A stretch of 38,605 nt of DNA from assembly GCA_001820955.1 (NCBI GenBank), contig MHRK01000008.1:1-38605 (forward strand), written 5' to 3'. This DNA comes from Candidatus Taylorbacteria bacterium RIFCSPHIGHO2_02_FULL_43_32b. GTDB taxonomy: Bacteria; Patescibacteriota; Minisyncoccia; Phycocordibacterales; 2-02-FULL-43-11. Position numbers and translations under genes: made by a program. The first letter of the stretch is position 1. Each line of letters starts with the position of its first letter. Positions 30,929-38,605 of this stretch are shown in pieces. The notes beneath the pieces are model-generated. The model did no database searches. It worked only from the letters and a program-made list of their open reading frames with translations, and was not told the origin of the DNA.

Positions 30929-32230
30929 ATGCCAAAAAAAATCGACAAAGATTTGCATAAAATAAGAGTTTTGGTAAAAGACTACCTGCTAAAGAAAAAC
31001 GGAGTGCCTAAACCGAAAACAGTAGGGGTTGGTTGGCCTTCTTTTGATGAAAAAGAGATCATGGGAGCTTTTGATTGTCTTATAAACCTCAGACTTTCAC
31101 AAGGCCCGCGAGTCAAAGAATTCGAGCAGCGATACGCCAAAATGATGGGCAAGAAATATGCTGTCGCGGTTAACTCTGGATCATCAGCTAACCTTTTGGT
31201 GCTATCCTCCCTCATGATTTCGGGTAAATTAAAACGGGGTGATGAAGTCATTATCCCCGCAAGCACTTTTGCAACAGTCGCCTCGCCTATTATTCAACTT
31301 GGGCTAATACCAGTCTATGTCGACTGCGATGATAAGACGTGGACAATTTCTCCTACAGAAGTCGAGAAAGCTCTCAGTCCAAAAACTAAATTAATAATGC
31401 CAGTCCATAGTATTGGAAACCCCGCCGACATTGTTTCGATAATGTCCATTGCCCGTAAACACAAGCTCTTGGTACTTGAAGACTGCTGTGAAGCCCACGG
31501 AGCATCTCTAAATGGCCGAGTTGTCGGGTCCTTTGGAGATATAGCGACAATAAGCTTTTTCGTCGCCCACAACATCACTACAGGCGAAGGTGGTATGATT
31601 TTTACCGACGACGCCGAACTTTTTGATATTCTAACCTCGATACGTGAATTCGGTCGTCTGCCTCAGCATATATTAAATAAAGGACGTTTTTCTTACGAGG
31701 ACAAAGTCTTAGGTTTTTACGACACTCGCTACGTTTTTACGCGCTTAGGCTTTAACGTGAGAATGACTGACATTGCAGCTTCAATGGGCTTAGAACAAAT
31801 TAAGAAACTTGATAAACTTAATAGGAAGCGCATATCGATAGCTAGAGACTATAGCCAAACACTAAAAAAATACGAAACCCATGTTTCTATTCCATATACA
31901 TTACCGAAGGGAGTGCACAGCTATTATGGTTACTGTTTTGTTATAAATCCAAAAGCCCCTTTTACTAGAAAGGAAATTACAGAAACTCTTGAAGCGGCCG
32001 GCATCGAAACAAGACCTTTTTTTGGAGGCTGTCTTCCAGATCAACCCGGATTCAGAGATGAACCTAAACGCGTAGTAGGGCAATTGCCCGTCTCGCGATG
32101 GCTTAGAGACAACGCCGTGTTTATTGGCTGCCACCCCGCCCTAACAAAAGAGCACGTTAAGCATGTCCTCAAAACACTAGAACTTTTTTTTACGAATATT
32201 GATTTAAAAACAAATAAATCGCGACAATAG
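30929..32230 (+). CDS. rfbH: RfbH-like NDP-4-keto-6-deoxyhexose 3-dehydratase (E1/ColD type)
   Basis: The 433-aa member of the DegT fold has the long N-terminus of RfbH proteins (KIRVLVKDYLLKK, VGWPSFDEKEI) and the DegT core. At the Schiff-base position it has His214 (SFFVAHNITTGEGG) where PseC has Lys (SFHPVKTITTGEGG) and the 371-aa DegT enzyme in this window also has Lys. His at this place is the hallmark of PMP-dependent 3-dehydratases such as E1 and ColD, which remove the C3 hydroxyl from 4-keto-6-deoxy sugars. A 3,6-dideoxy sugar is therefore likely. An E1-type enzyme would also need a reductase partner (E3, ferredoxin type), which is not in the window. Confidence 0.88.
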   Translation: MPKKIDKDLHKIRVLVKDYLLKKNGVPKPKTVGVGWPSFDEKEIMGAFDCLINLRLSQGPRVKEFEQRYAKMMGKKYAVAVNSGSSANLLVLSSLMISGKLKRGDEVIIPASTFATVASPIIQLGLIPVYVDCDDKTWTISPTEVEKALSPKTKLIMPVHSIGNPADIVSIMSIARKHKLLVLEDCCEAHGASLNGRVVGSFGDIATISFFVAHNITTGEGGMIFTDDAELFDILTSIREFGRLPQHILNKGRFSYEDKVLGFYDTRYVFTRLGFNVRMTDIAASMGLEQIKKLDKLNRKRISIARDYSQTLKKYETHVSIPYTLPKGVHSYYGYCFVINPKAPFTRKEITETLEAAGIETRPFFGGCLPDQPGFRDEPKRVVGQLPVSRWLRDNAVFIGCHPALTKEHVKHVLKTLELFFTNIDLKTNKSRQ

Positions 32231-32246
32231 AGACATTGTCTTATTT
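32223..32246. terminator. short hairpin between convergent genes
   Basis: GACAAT (32223-32228) and ATTGTC (32235-32240) pair across a 6-base loop, followed by TTATTT. The hairpin overlaps the stop region of both converging genes and could terminate both. The stem is only 6 bp, so strength is doubtful. Confidence 0.45.
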
Positions 32247-33437
32247 AAGGTCACTTTTCATTTCCTCGACGGCTCTAAACAATCGGCCAACCTGTTTAAC
32301 ATAGTTCATCTCATCATCCTTGAGCCTTCGATAACAATTCATAGACAATTTAGCTCGAAGCTCGCGGTCCCGGCCAAGTTCTTCGATACGTAAAGCCAGC
32401 TCCTCTGTATCTCTATTTTTAAAGTAGAGAGCTGCCCCATCGGCAATCCACTGCAAACCACCGCCAGCAGGCAAAATACACGGTATGCCAAATATCATGG
32501 CGTACAGTAGGGATATCGAAGTGCCGTAAGTAAGCCAATCGGCCTGTACGAATATATCAGCCTCTCGATGTAATTGATATAATTTTTCCTTAGAAACCCA
32601 ACCCAGGAGTGTTACATATGGATCCAATTTATACTCCCTTATCATGTCTTTGACATATTGCTCCTCAGGACCAGTGCCTCCCAAAATTAGCTCGAAATCA
32701 TCCTTATTTCTAACCAAGCTGAAACCCTTTAGCAAAATATCGAAACCTTTTCCCGGCGCCATTCGGCTGGAATAAAAAATTTTAATTTTCGGACCAAATT
32801 TGTTGCGTTTTAAATATGAATTTTCGACAATGCTATTTTCACGCATAATTTTTCCAAAATCGATTGGATCATTGATAACCAGACTTTTGGGGTCTCTACG
32901 AAGACCGAAATTTTCATACATCTCTTTAAACATGGGGCTGATGAAGGAAAAAAGGTCAATGCCGTTGGCGAGCGGCATGCCGATATTTTTTTCCACCAAA
33001 GAGCGTAATTTTATCTTCAATCTTTCGATTACTTTAGGCTCATTTTGCGGAAATAAGGACGAGGTGATTTGAGGCCAAAATATAAGTTCACGGTTAAAAA
33101 AAGCCTCCACAGGGACCTTCCCACCAAGTCTACGGTAAAGTCCTGCACCGTAGAGCAAAAGATGACCATCTATATGGAAAATATCCGCCTCATTTTGATA
33201 CTTACGTAATATTTTATAGGCATGCCACTGTATACCAAGAAGTCCGCGCGAAAGTACTTTCTCCTCGATGACTTTATAGGGTAATGGACGATCAATCTCA
33301 TTATTCTGAGAAAAAACAGTTACTACAGTAACTTCATTTCCTAATCTCTGGAATTCCCTTATCATGAGGTCGAACTCCTCAACTGAACCGCCAGCTTTTT
33401 TAAAATTTAGCTTTGATGTGACAAAAAATATTCTCAT
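32241..33437 (-). CDS. GT4-family glycosyltransferase
   Basis: The protein has the GT-B fold with N-terminal RIFFVTSKLNFKKAGGSVEEFDLMI and the GT4 donor site: KIFYSSRMAPGKGFDILLKGF, FELILGGTGPEEQYVKDMI, ADIFVQADWLTYGTSISLLYAMIFGIPCI (E replaced by S/L in the usual EGxGxxxxEAMA stretch, so the motif is atypical). The ORF-track start is a TTG; I choose the ATG at 33437, where the conserved fold begins, giving 398 aa. It is alone on the minus strand between two plus-strand operons. Sugar specificity is unknown. Confidence 0.85.
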   Translation of the reverse strand: MRIFFVTSKLNFKKAGGSVEEFDLMIREFQRLGNEVTVVTVFSQNNEIDRPLPYKVIEEKVLSRGLLGIQWHAYKILRKYQNEADIFHIDGHLLLYGAGLYRRLGGKVPVEAFFNRELIFWPQITSSLFPQNEPKVIERLKIKLRSLVEKNIGMPLANGIDLFSFISPMFKEMYENFGLRRDPKSLVINDPIDFGKIMRENSIVENSYLKRNKFGPKIKIFYSSRMAPGKGFDILLKGFSLVRNKDDFELILGGTGPEEQYVKDMIREYKLDPYVTLLGWVSKEKLYQLHREADIFVQADWLTYGTSISLLYAMIFGIPCILPAGGGLQWIADGAALYFKNRDTEELALRIEELGRDRELRAKLSMNCYRRLKDDEMNYVKQVGRLFRAVEEMKSDLK

Positions 33438-33468
33438 TGGATGACCGGAAATAGCGGCAATTCTTCGA

Positions 33469-33496
33469 TTGACATCTAGTCCCGGCAAAGTATGCT
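33469..33496 (+). promoter_or_regulatory. sigma70-type promoter of the formyltransferase operon
   Basis: TTGACA (33469-33474), 16 bases, TATGCT (33491-33496), about 47 bases before the ATG at 33544. The region also holds the 5' side of the divergent GT4 gene. This gives the three-gene operon 33544-36696 its own control. Confidence 0.65.
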
Positions 33497-33543
33497 TTAT
33501 ATGCTGATATTACACAAAAACAGCATTTCAAACAAGAAACTCT

Positions 33544-34320
33544 ATGTCCGAAAAAAACTGCATATTCATAGGCGGTAAACAAATTGGAGTCAATTGCCTC
33601 AGGAAAGTCCTCGAAGCTGGTGTTCGTCCTCAGCTTGTTGTCGCCAATATGGACGACAAGGGCGAAACCCTCTGGCACGAGTCGCTCGTTAAAATCTCCA
33701 AAGAGGCAGGGCTTAACACCATAACAGGCCAAAAATTGCGCGATACTGACGTTGTGGATCAGATAAGAAAACTTGAACCGGAAATCATCTTTTGCATCGG
33801 TGGCATGCAAATTGTGCCTAAAGAAGTCCTCGATATTCCCAAGATTGGCACCATCAACATTCACCCGGCCCTTCTGCCAAAATACCGTGGACGATACTCT
33901 ACAGTCCACGCTATATTCAATGGCGATAAGTACACTGGAGTAACCCTACACTTCATGGATGAGGGTTTGGATAGCGGACCGATAATCCTCCAGCAAAAGT
34001 TTCCCATCGACAAAGATGATACAGCTCGTGAAGTTTATGATAAATTCACGAACGTCGGCACCGCCTTATTCGAGAAATTCCTGTCAGTTTGGCTCTCCGG
34101 TAAGCCGATAAAAAGCAGACCTCAAGATGAGAAAAAGGCCACGTACTATCCAAAAGGCCTACCCAATAACGGAGAGATAGACTGGTCCTGGCCTGGTAAA
34201 AAGATATACGACTTCATCAGGGCCATGACTTTCGAACCTTTCGGACCGGCCGGTTTCCAATTAGGCAATAAGAAAATGGTCATTATCGACGAGAGTCATA
34301 TTAATCGGGACAAAAAATGA
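33544..34320 (+). CDS. sugar N-formyltransferase (methionyl-tRNA formyltransferase fold)
   Basis: The 258-aa protein has the formyltransferase catalytic triad: Asn105 and His107 in NIHPALLPKYRGRYS, and Asp143 in FMDEGLDSGPII. It lacks the full C-terminal OB domain of tRNA formyltransferase (about 310 aa), matching sugar N-formyltransferases such as those making N-formyl-amino sugars in O-antigens. The donor would be N10-formyltetrahydrofolate and the acceptor an NDP-amino sugar, plausibly the product of the DegT enzyme at the end of this operon. It overlaps the next gene by 4 bases (ATGA). Confidence 0.88.
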   Translation: MSEKNCIFIGGKQIGVNCLRKVLEAGVRPQLVVANMDDKGETLWHESLVKISKEAGLNTITGQKLRDTDVVDQIRKLEPEIIFCIGGMQIVPKEVLDIPKIGTINIHPALLPKYRGRYSTVHAIFNGDKYTGVTLHFMDEGLDSGPIILQQKFPIDKDDTAREVYDKFTNVGTALFEKFLSVWLSGKPIKSRPQDEKKATYYPKGLPNNGEIDWSWPGKKIYDFIRAMTFEPFGPAGFQLGNKKMVIIDESHINRDKK

Positions 34321-35579
34321 AAAAGAAAAATACGAAAAGCAAAAATAAAGATGTCGGGCACATCAAAGGATGCCAGATCTGCGGTGATGATATAGCCATA
34401 GTTTTTTCTCTGGGCCATCAGCCAGTCACTCAACGATACCTGACCGAGGAAACCCTGCATGAGCCCGAAACACTTTTCCCTCTCAACTTGTCCCGCTGCA
34501 GCAATTGCGGACTGCTTCAGCTCGATTACATTGTCGATCCGGAAGTGGTCTTCGCTAAAGACTATCCGTACCGCACTGGCCTAACCAAGATGCTTATTAG
34601 GAATTTCGAGGAGCTGGCCGAAACAGTGCACCGCCTATACGTCATTAACAATAACGACCTAGTAGTCGATATCGGCTCTAACGATGGCACTTTGCTCAAA
34701 CCGTTCAAAGCGAAAGGCGCGAGGGTGGTAGGTGTCGAACCAACAGACGCAGCCAAGGACGCCAACAAGGCCGGCATTCCGACCGTCCAAGCCTACTTCG
34801 ATGCCAAATCATCAGAAAAGGTGGTCAAAAAATACGGCAAGGCCAGATTTTTGACCGCGACAAACGCCTTCGCACACATCAATGAATTGCCAGCGCTAAT
34901 GAAAGCAGTAAAAAACCTGATGGATAAGGATTCCGTTTTCATATCCGAATCCCAATATCTGATGGATATATTGGCCAAAAATGAATTTGACACGATCTAC
35001 CATGAACATCTGCGCTTTTATTCGCTGAAACCCCTGCAAAAACTTTTTGAGATACACGGTATGAGTTTGGTGGATGCCGAAAGGATTTCGGCCGCGGGAG
35101 GCTCCATCCGCGCCTATGCCATGAATGGTAAAAGGCCGATGAGCGAGAGGTTGCGTAAACTTATTAAAGAAGAGGAAAAAGCTGGGATATATGACGAGCA
35201 AACCTATCGTAAATTCGCTGAGAAAAACATTACAGCCAAAAACGAGTTCTTGTCGCTTTTGCTCCGCCTTAAGAGTGAAGGACACAAGATCGTCGGTTTG
35301 ACGAGCTCCGCCCGCTCCAATAGTCTGCTCGGTTTTTGCAAGATCGACGATAAAATCCTGGATTATTTAGCGGAAAAGGACGGCTCGCCCAAGATCGGCC
35401 TCTTCGCGCCCGGTTCGCATATTAGAGTTGTAAGCGAAAGCGAACTGCTCAAAGACCAGCCGCCGTACCTCGCCGTTCTGTCATGGCATATAGGCGATGA
35501 ACTGGTGGAAAAAATGAAATCGATTGGCTACAAAGGTAAATTCATTATTCCGCTCCCTCTGGCTAAAATAATCGAATAA
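34317..35579 (+). CDS. NDP-sugar C-methyltransferase (TylCIII/NovU family)
   Basis: The 420-aa protein has the three-part layout of sugar C-methyltransferases: an N-terminal zinc domain with C19/C22 and C61/C64, a SAM domain with LVVDIGSNDGTLLKPF (about 116-131) and the YHEHLRFYSL segment with the catalytic Tyr/His region, and the C-terminal Methyltransf_14 domain (GLTSSARSNSLLGFCK). It methylates a sugar carbon, typically C3 of a keto-deoxysugar, giving a branched sugar. The family length and Cys spacing are normal. It is flanked by the formyltransferase and aminotransferase genes, so a branched, N-formylated amino sugar is a likely product. Confidence 0.9.
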   Translation: MKKKNTKSKNKDVGHIKGCQICGDDIAIVFSLGHQPVTQRYLTEETLHEPETLFPLNLSRCSNCGLLQLDYIVDPEVVFAKDYPYRTGLTKMLIRNFEELAETVHRLYVINNNDLVVDIGSNDGTLLKPFKAKGARVVGVEPTDAAKDANKAGIPTVQAYFDAKSSEKVVKKYGKARFLTATNAFAHINELPALMKAVKNLMDKDSVFISESQYLMDILAKNEFDTIYHEHLRFYSLKPLQKLFEIHGMSLVDAERISAAGGSIRAYAMNGKRPMSERLRKLIKEEEKAGIYDEQTYRKFAEKNITAKNEFLSLLLRLKSEGHKIVGLTSSARSNSLLGFCKIDDKILDYLAEKDGSPKIGLFAPGSHIRVVSESELLKDQPPYLAVLSWHIGDELVEKMKSIGYKGKFIIPLPLAKIIE

Positions 35580-35580
35580 C

Positions 35581-36696
35581 ATGACCTTGAAGAAAAAACC
35601 GCAAAAGATAGCATGGTGGCAACCAAAGATCGAAAAAGAAAACTATACCTTTCTGAAAAAAGCGCTGGATTCGAACTACATTAATGAAGGTCCCCAAACG
35701 GCTGAATTCGAAAAAGCTATTCTGAAACTGACAGGCGCAAAATATGCCCTGGCGACGAACAACTGCACAACGGCTATGTTCTTATCTTTGAAAGCTCTCG
35801 GCATTGGGCCCGGTGACCAAGTCATCGTTCCCGACATCACTTTCATAGCCACAGCCAATGCGGTTTCGTTAAGCGGCGCCGAACCTGTTTTAGTGGACAC
35901 CCGAAAAGAGGACCTGACCATGGACCCGCTCGCCTTCCAAAAAGCCATCACGTCCCGAACTAAAGCGGTTATTCCCGTTCATGTCAGCGGCCGAAGCGCG
36001 CAAATCGAGGAAATAATGGCCATAGCTGAAAAACGAAACTTGAAGGTAATAGAGGACGCGGCGGAGACCATTGGGTCCTACCGCAAAGGCAAGCACCTCG
36101 GCACTTTCGGTATAACCGGCTGTTTCTCTTTCGCCGCAAACAAAACCATTTCAACCGGCCAAGGTGGCATGGTAGTCACGGATAATGAAGAGATCTATTT
36201 GAAACTCCGCCCACTTATTAATCAGGGCCGGACCAAACTCGGCACAGGTGGAGATGATGTCCACAACACCATCGGTTTTAACTTTCGGATGACCGACCTT
36301 CAGGCCGCAATGGGCCTGGGCCAACTCAAACATCTCAACGAAAGGACTAAAAGAATGAGGAGGAATTATGAGCTGTATTCCATGAACCTCGGCAATGTAA
36401 AAGGACTGCGGATCTATCCGGCTGATACTAAAGCAGGAGAACTGCTGCAGTGGACGGATGCCTTCACCGAGCGCCGAGATGAACTCGTAAAATATTTAGT
36501 CGAGAGAAATATCGACTGCCGTAATTATTGGATGCCTATCCACCGACAAATGGCTTATAAAATGCCGGACGATAATTTTCCAAATAGTACCTATTCATCG
36601 CCCCTGTCGCTTTGGCTACCGTCGGCTTTTACCTTAACTGATAAAGATATCTTGAAAGTCTGCCAGGAAATCAAAAATTTTTTACTTCCTAGATAA
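35581..36696 (+). CDS. DegT/DnrJ/EryC1 NDP-sugar aminotransferase
   Basis: The 371-aa protein has the complete DegT fold: IAWWQPKIEKENYTFLKKAL, ALATNNCTTAMFLSLKALGI, the VIEDAAETIGS PLP aspartate, and Schiff-base Lys188 in CFSFAANKTISTGQGG. It resembles perosamine-synthase-like enzymes, adding an amino group at C3 or C4 of a keto-deoxy sugar with glutamate. It would supply the amine for the formyltransferase in the same operon. It is the last gene of that operon, starting one base after the methyltransferase stop. No terminator is clear behind it. Confidence 0.9.
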   Translation: MTLKKKPQKIAWWQPKIEKENYTFLKKALDSNYINEGPQTAEFEKAILKLTGAKYALATNNCTTAMFLSLKALGIGPGDQVIVPDITFIATANAVSLSGAEPVLVDTRKEDLTMDPLAFQKAITSRTKAVIPVHVSGRSAQIEEIMAIAEKRNLKVIEDAAETIGSYRKGKHLGTFGITGCFSFAANKTISTGQGGMVVTDNEEIYLKLRPLINQGRTKLGTGGDDVHNTIGFNFRMTDLQAAMGLGQLKHLNERTKRMRRNYELYSMNLGNVKGLRIYPADTKAGELLQWTDAFTERRDELVKYLVERNIDCRNYWMPIHRQMAYKMPDDNFPNSTYSSPLSLWLPSAFTLTDKDILKVCQEIKNFLLPR

Positions 36697-36718
36697 ACCA
36701 TGGCAGCGTGACAAAAAT

Positions 36719-36747
36719 TTGACTAATTTTACGTTTAATGCTATTAT
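36719..36747 (+). promoter_or_regulatory. sigma70-type promoter of the 179-aa gene
   Basis: TTGACT (36719-36724), exactly 17 bases, TATTAT (36742-36747), about 60 bases before the GTG start at 36807. It marks the end of the glycan locus and the start of an independent unit. Confidence 0.75.
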
Positions 36748-36806
36748 TTCGTAAGTAAGACAGCCTGAATTGGCATCACAACAAAAAACCACCGAAAGGA
36801 TACTGA

Positions 36807-37346
36807 GTGAAAAATGACGAATCTTTCAACGAACGAAGCACCCTTAACCAAGTGCTAAAAAAAGTTGAGTTTGGGCTGCAGGAAACAGATCCTAATAAGA
36901 TCGATCTGCGCTTTCTCAGATTGATCTACCTGGCAGACACCTACGATGGCAAGGGCACTCCTTCAGACGGTCATAAGTACAGGGCGATTCTCTACGGCAA
37001 TCAGATAGTTTACGCGTGGTACAAGGGCTACGCCAACGGCACAGGTCATGACGGATATGCTGCGGGAAGCTATTTGTACGACGAGATGTGGGTAGTATCA
37101 AACATCTACCTGAAGATTATGGAAATTGCGCAACGCAAATTCCACCGACAGGAATTGCCGAAAGGTGATTCATCTGTGGGGGAAGAGGATCTCGTGTTCA
37201 TCCCTTGGAAAACGTTGGTGGTACTTCGCAGGCATCCCCAATTTCGGGAACTTAAGCGATTTTTCGGCATAACTCTTCCATGGTTTCCAGAAAGCTCGAA
37301 ATGCCGAGTGAAGGTCTCGAAGTTCTACGAGAAAGGACAGGAGTAA
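36807..37346 (+). CDS. hypothetical protein, 179 aa
   Basis: I do not recognise this family. It uses a GTG start with a good ribosome site, AAAGGAT, 5-6 bases upstream. The protein is soluble and rich in Tyr and Gly in the middle (YAWYKGYANGTGHDGYAAGSYLYD) and basic at the C-terminus. Its own promoter and a terminator beginning about 20 bases after the stop make it a monocistronic gene, like the gene at the left edge. It is probably part of the chromosomal flank and not the glycan pathway. Confidence 0.7.
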   Translation: MKNDESFNERSTLNQVLKKVEFGLQETDPNKIDLRFLRLIYLADTYDGKGTPSDGHKYRAILYGNQIVYAWYKGYANGTGHDGYAAGSYLYDEMWVVSNIYLKIMEIAQRKFHRQELPKGDSSVGEEDLVFIPWKTLVVLRRHPQFRELKRFFGITLPWFPESSKCRVKVSKFYEKGQE

Positions 37347-37366
37347 AAAATAATCGACGTCCACTG

Positions 37367-37398
37367 AAACCACGAAATATAAAGTTTGTGGTTTTTTT
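37367..37398 (+). terminator. rho-independent terminator
   Basis: AAACCAC (37367-37373) pairs with GTGGTTT (37388-37394), with inner GAAA/TTT pairing, followed by a run of Ts to 37398. It lies 20 bases after the stop of the 179-aa gene. Confidence 0.85.
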
Positions 37399-37440
37399 AT
37401 GCAATAAAATTTGCCTCGTCCCTCTCCACTTCTAACCAAA

Positions 37441-37465
37441 ATAAAAGCGGCCGCATTGGCGACCG
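37441..37465 (-). terminator. terminator of the Nudix gene
   Basis: On the minus strand CGGTCGC and GCGGCCG pair across a CAAT loop (one G-T pair), followed by CTTTTATTTT. It lies about 20 bases after the stop of the Nudix reading frame, tail to tail with the previous terminator. Confidence 0.7.
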
Positions 37466-37485
37466 TTTGAAAATTTTTCTGAAGA

Positions 37486-38430
37486 CTACCGACACAGGTC
37501 GATAAGTTCCTTCATGTGCCGAATTGCCATCAAGTCTGCAGACCTTCGGCCTCCATCCGTTAAATCGGAATAGGCTCTGGATTCATCTGCAAAAATATTG
37601 GCAGCGTACCCTTCCCAACCCGACCCGAAAGACTTGCCGACGGATAAATACAGGGCTGCTACACCAACCGGTACTCCGGCATGTAGTCCTCGCGTTAGCC
37701 AAGAGGTCACGACCTCCTTTGTTGTCGGAATAAACAGCAGTTTATCCTCAGCCTCTTCAGCGGACAAACCTTTGGCTTCCGCCTTGGCGACCTTTCGATC
37801 GATTATTTCTTCACATGGGGGTTTGAGACGAGCGGAGTAAATCATCTCCATATGCGCCGTCCATGGCCCGTAGACTATGGCCCGGAGAGTTAGGTCATCG
37901 ATCTCATCTCTCGATACCAACGCTTCTTCTTTCAATTCACGTAAAGCTGTCTCTGTCGGATTCGCATCCTTTGGATAGCTAGTGATCCCCGCCGTACTGC
38001 AGTGCCAGCCACCAGGTTTTACGTCCTACTTTTCATCCCGAAGAGTTATCAAGACGCGTTCCTCACCCGAGCGATCATGACTTGTGATCACGGTAGTAAC
38101 GGCCAGAGGCGTAGGCTGAAAGGACTTCGGGAACTTCTCCACAAATTCGCTCTGCCTTCCGCCGATTCGATCCCTGTAACTAAGACATGGATCCAGCGCG
38201 ACTTCCACAATCGAAGCTTCTACGCAGCAAGAGGCAAATCGGTAAGACGACGGGTTTAAGTCATTCGGCCAGGGTTTAAAGCCAGAGCCTAACAACTTCT
38301 GCCAGCCAGCTTCTAACATTGCCTCCGATTCCGGACTCCGCTCCAGACTGCAACCCGGCTCCAGAATCGTTGTCTGGATATTTTGGGGCTGCCAAGACCC
38401 AGAACTGATGATTTCAAAGATCGGTTTCGT
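37486..38430 (-). pseudogene. Nudix hydrolase, interrupted by in-frame TAG and lacking its ATG
   Basis: Two ORF-track fragments (38319-38026 and 37935-37486) are in the same frame, separated only by TAG at 38028-38026. Reading through gives a continuous Nudix protein: LAVTTVITSHD, LITLRDEK, stop, DVKPGGWHCSTAGITSY, then the Nudix core ETALRELKEEA (RELKEE at 164-169). Upstream, coding-like sequence extends to an ACG at 38430, which sits at ideal distance after AAAGGAAG, as if ATG had become ACG. The full frame would be 314 codons plus stop. The Nudix box is slightly off consensus (G to L at the end). Alternatives are suppression, an unusual ACG start, or sequencing errors. Confidence 0.8.
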
Positions 38431-38494
38431 AAACTTCCTTTCTGTTTGTTGTTATTTCTGACACAAAAAAAGGCTATAACCCTTCTCTTTTAGC

Positions 38495-38522
38495 ATTATA
38501 CTAGATTATTGATTTTTGTCAA
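38495..38522 (-). promoter_or_regulatory. perfect consensus promoter of the Nudix gene
   Basis: On the minus strand TTGACA (38522-38517), 16 bases, TATAAT (38500-38495): both hexamers are exact. Transcription would start near 38488, about 58 bases before the lost start codon. Confidence 0.85.
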
Positions 38523-38605
38523 TTCTTCTTTACGTAACCCCTCACACCCCTGTGCACAACTTCCCAAAAAATCCCAGAGAAACAATGGTAAAATAGAAGC
38601 ATGAG
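38523..38605. other. right margin, no complete gene
   Basis: This stretch holds one DnaA-box-like 9-mer (TTGTGCACA on the minus strand, 38559-38551) and, at the very end, an extended -10-like TGGTAAAAT (38587-38594) followed by ATG at 38601. A gene may begin there, leaderless or nearly so, but only one codon is in view. A single box is not evidence for an origin. Confidence 0.25.

Noticed and set aside
37486-38430. Amber codon (TAG) reassigned in this organism
   Set aside because: TAG serves as the normal terminal stop in several genes here (acpS, carbamoyltransferase, methyltransferase, 214-aa gene), so a simple nonsense mutation is more likely; readthrough is not excluded.
38551-38559. Replication origin (DnaA box)
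   Set aside because: Only one DnaA-box-like 9-mer, without a cluster of boxes or an adjacent dnaA/dnaN gene in view.

Overview
The window reads as a surface-glycan (capsule, S-layer or pilin glycan) biosynthesis locus of about 36 kb, flanked by single-gene transcription units. The standard genetic code fits: TGA is used as a stop at several ATGA gene overlaps. Compact packing, few strong Shine-Dalgarno sites, many short orphan proteins and moderate-to-low GC suggest a Patescibacteria/CPR (Parcubacteria-like) genome. That assignment is inference, because there is no rRNA or other marker gene in the window.

Layout. (1) 1-770: an unrecognised small gene with a near-consensus promoter and a strong hairpin terminator. 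(2) 793-21533, minus strand: one long, mostly overlapping gene train, read right to left from a TTGACA-17-TATTAT promoter at about 21.55 kb. It encodes a small HTH protein, an ABC flippase, a KpsS-like transferase, PseB, PseC, a HisH/WbpG/HisF-type sugar amidotransferase set, a DUF4910 protein, a GNAT-Gfo/Idh fusion, two DUF218 (YdcF-like) proteins, two NeuB-family synthases (one PseI-like), a PseH-like GNAT, an SpsF/PseF-like cytidylyltransferase, a class III aminotransferase, a DPM1-like GT2 and two methyltransferases. This is a nonulosonic-acid (pseudaminic/legionaminic type) pathway with probable amidino decoration. No PseG hydrolase is recognisable. (3) 21854-32230, plus strand: a NodU/CmcH carbamoyltransferase; an acyl-carrier module (AcpS, FkbH-like, ACP, MaoC, AAC(3)-like acyltransferase); two glycosyltransferases; an RmlD-like reductase; and an RfbH-like 3-dehydratase with His in place of the PLP lysine. 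(4) 32241-33437, minus strand: a GT4 enzyme. (5) 33544-36696, plus strand: an N-formyltransferase, a C-methyltransferase and a DegT aminotransferase with their own promoter. (6) 36807-38605: an orphan gene, then a Nudix gene broken by an amber codon and apparently a lost ATG.

How the genes fit together. PseB and PseC start the Pse pathway from UDP-GlcNAc, and GNAT enzymes acylate the intermediate. The two NeuB-family enzymes condense 6-carbon sugars with PEP, and the cytidylyltransferase makes the CMP-sugar. The amidotransferase set would turn an N-acetyl group into an acetamidino group. The FkbH/ACP/AcpS module would supply a glyceryl or hydroxyacyl group. The transferases, and possibly the ABC flippase, would assemble and export the glycan. 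The right-hand genes build N-formylated, C-methylated or 3,6-dideoxy amino sugars.

Most notable observation: four copies of a 12-bp repeat (TCCCGTACGAAA), arranged as two inverted pairs, bracket acpS on both sides. One pair encloses a tiny GIY-YIG nuclease gene (281 bp). The other encloses only 127 bp. This looks like an autonomous/non-autonomous pair of a minimal GIY-YIG mobile element that has rewritten both ends of acpS. I saw no tRNA, rRNA, CRISPR array or conventional transposase.
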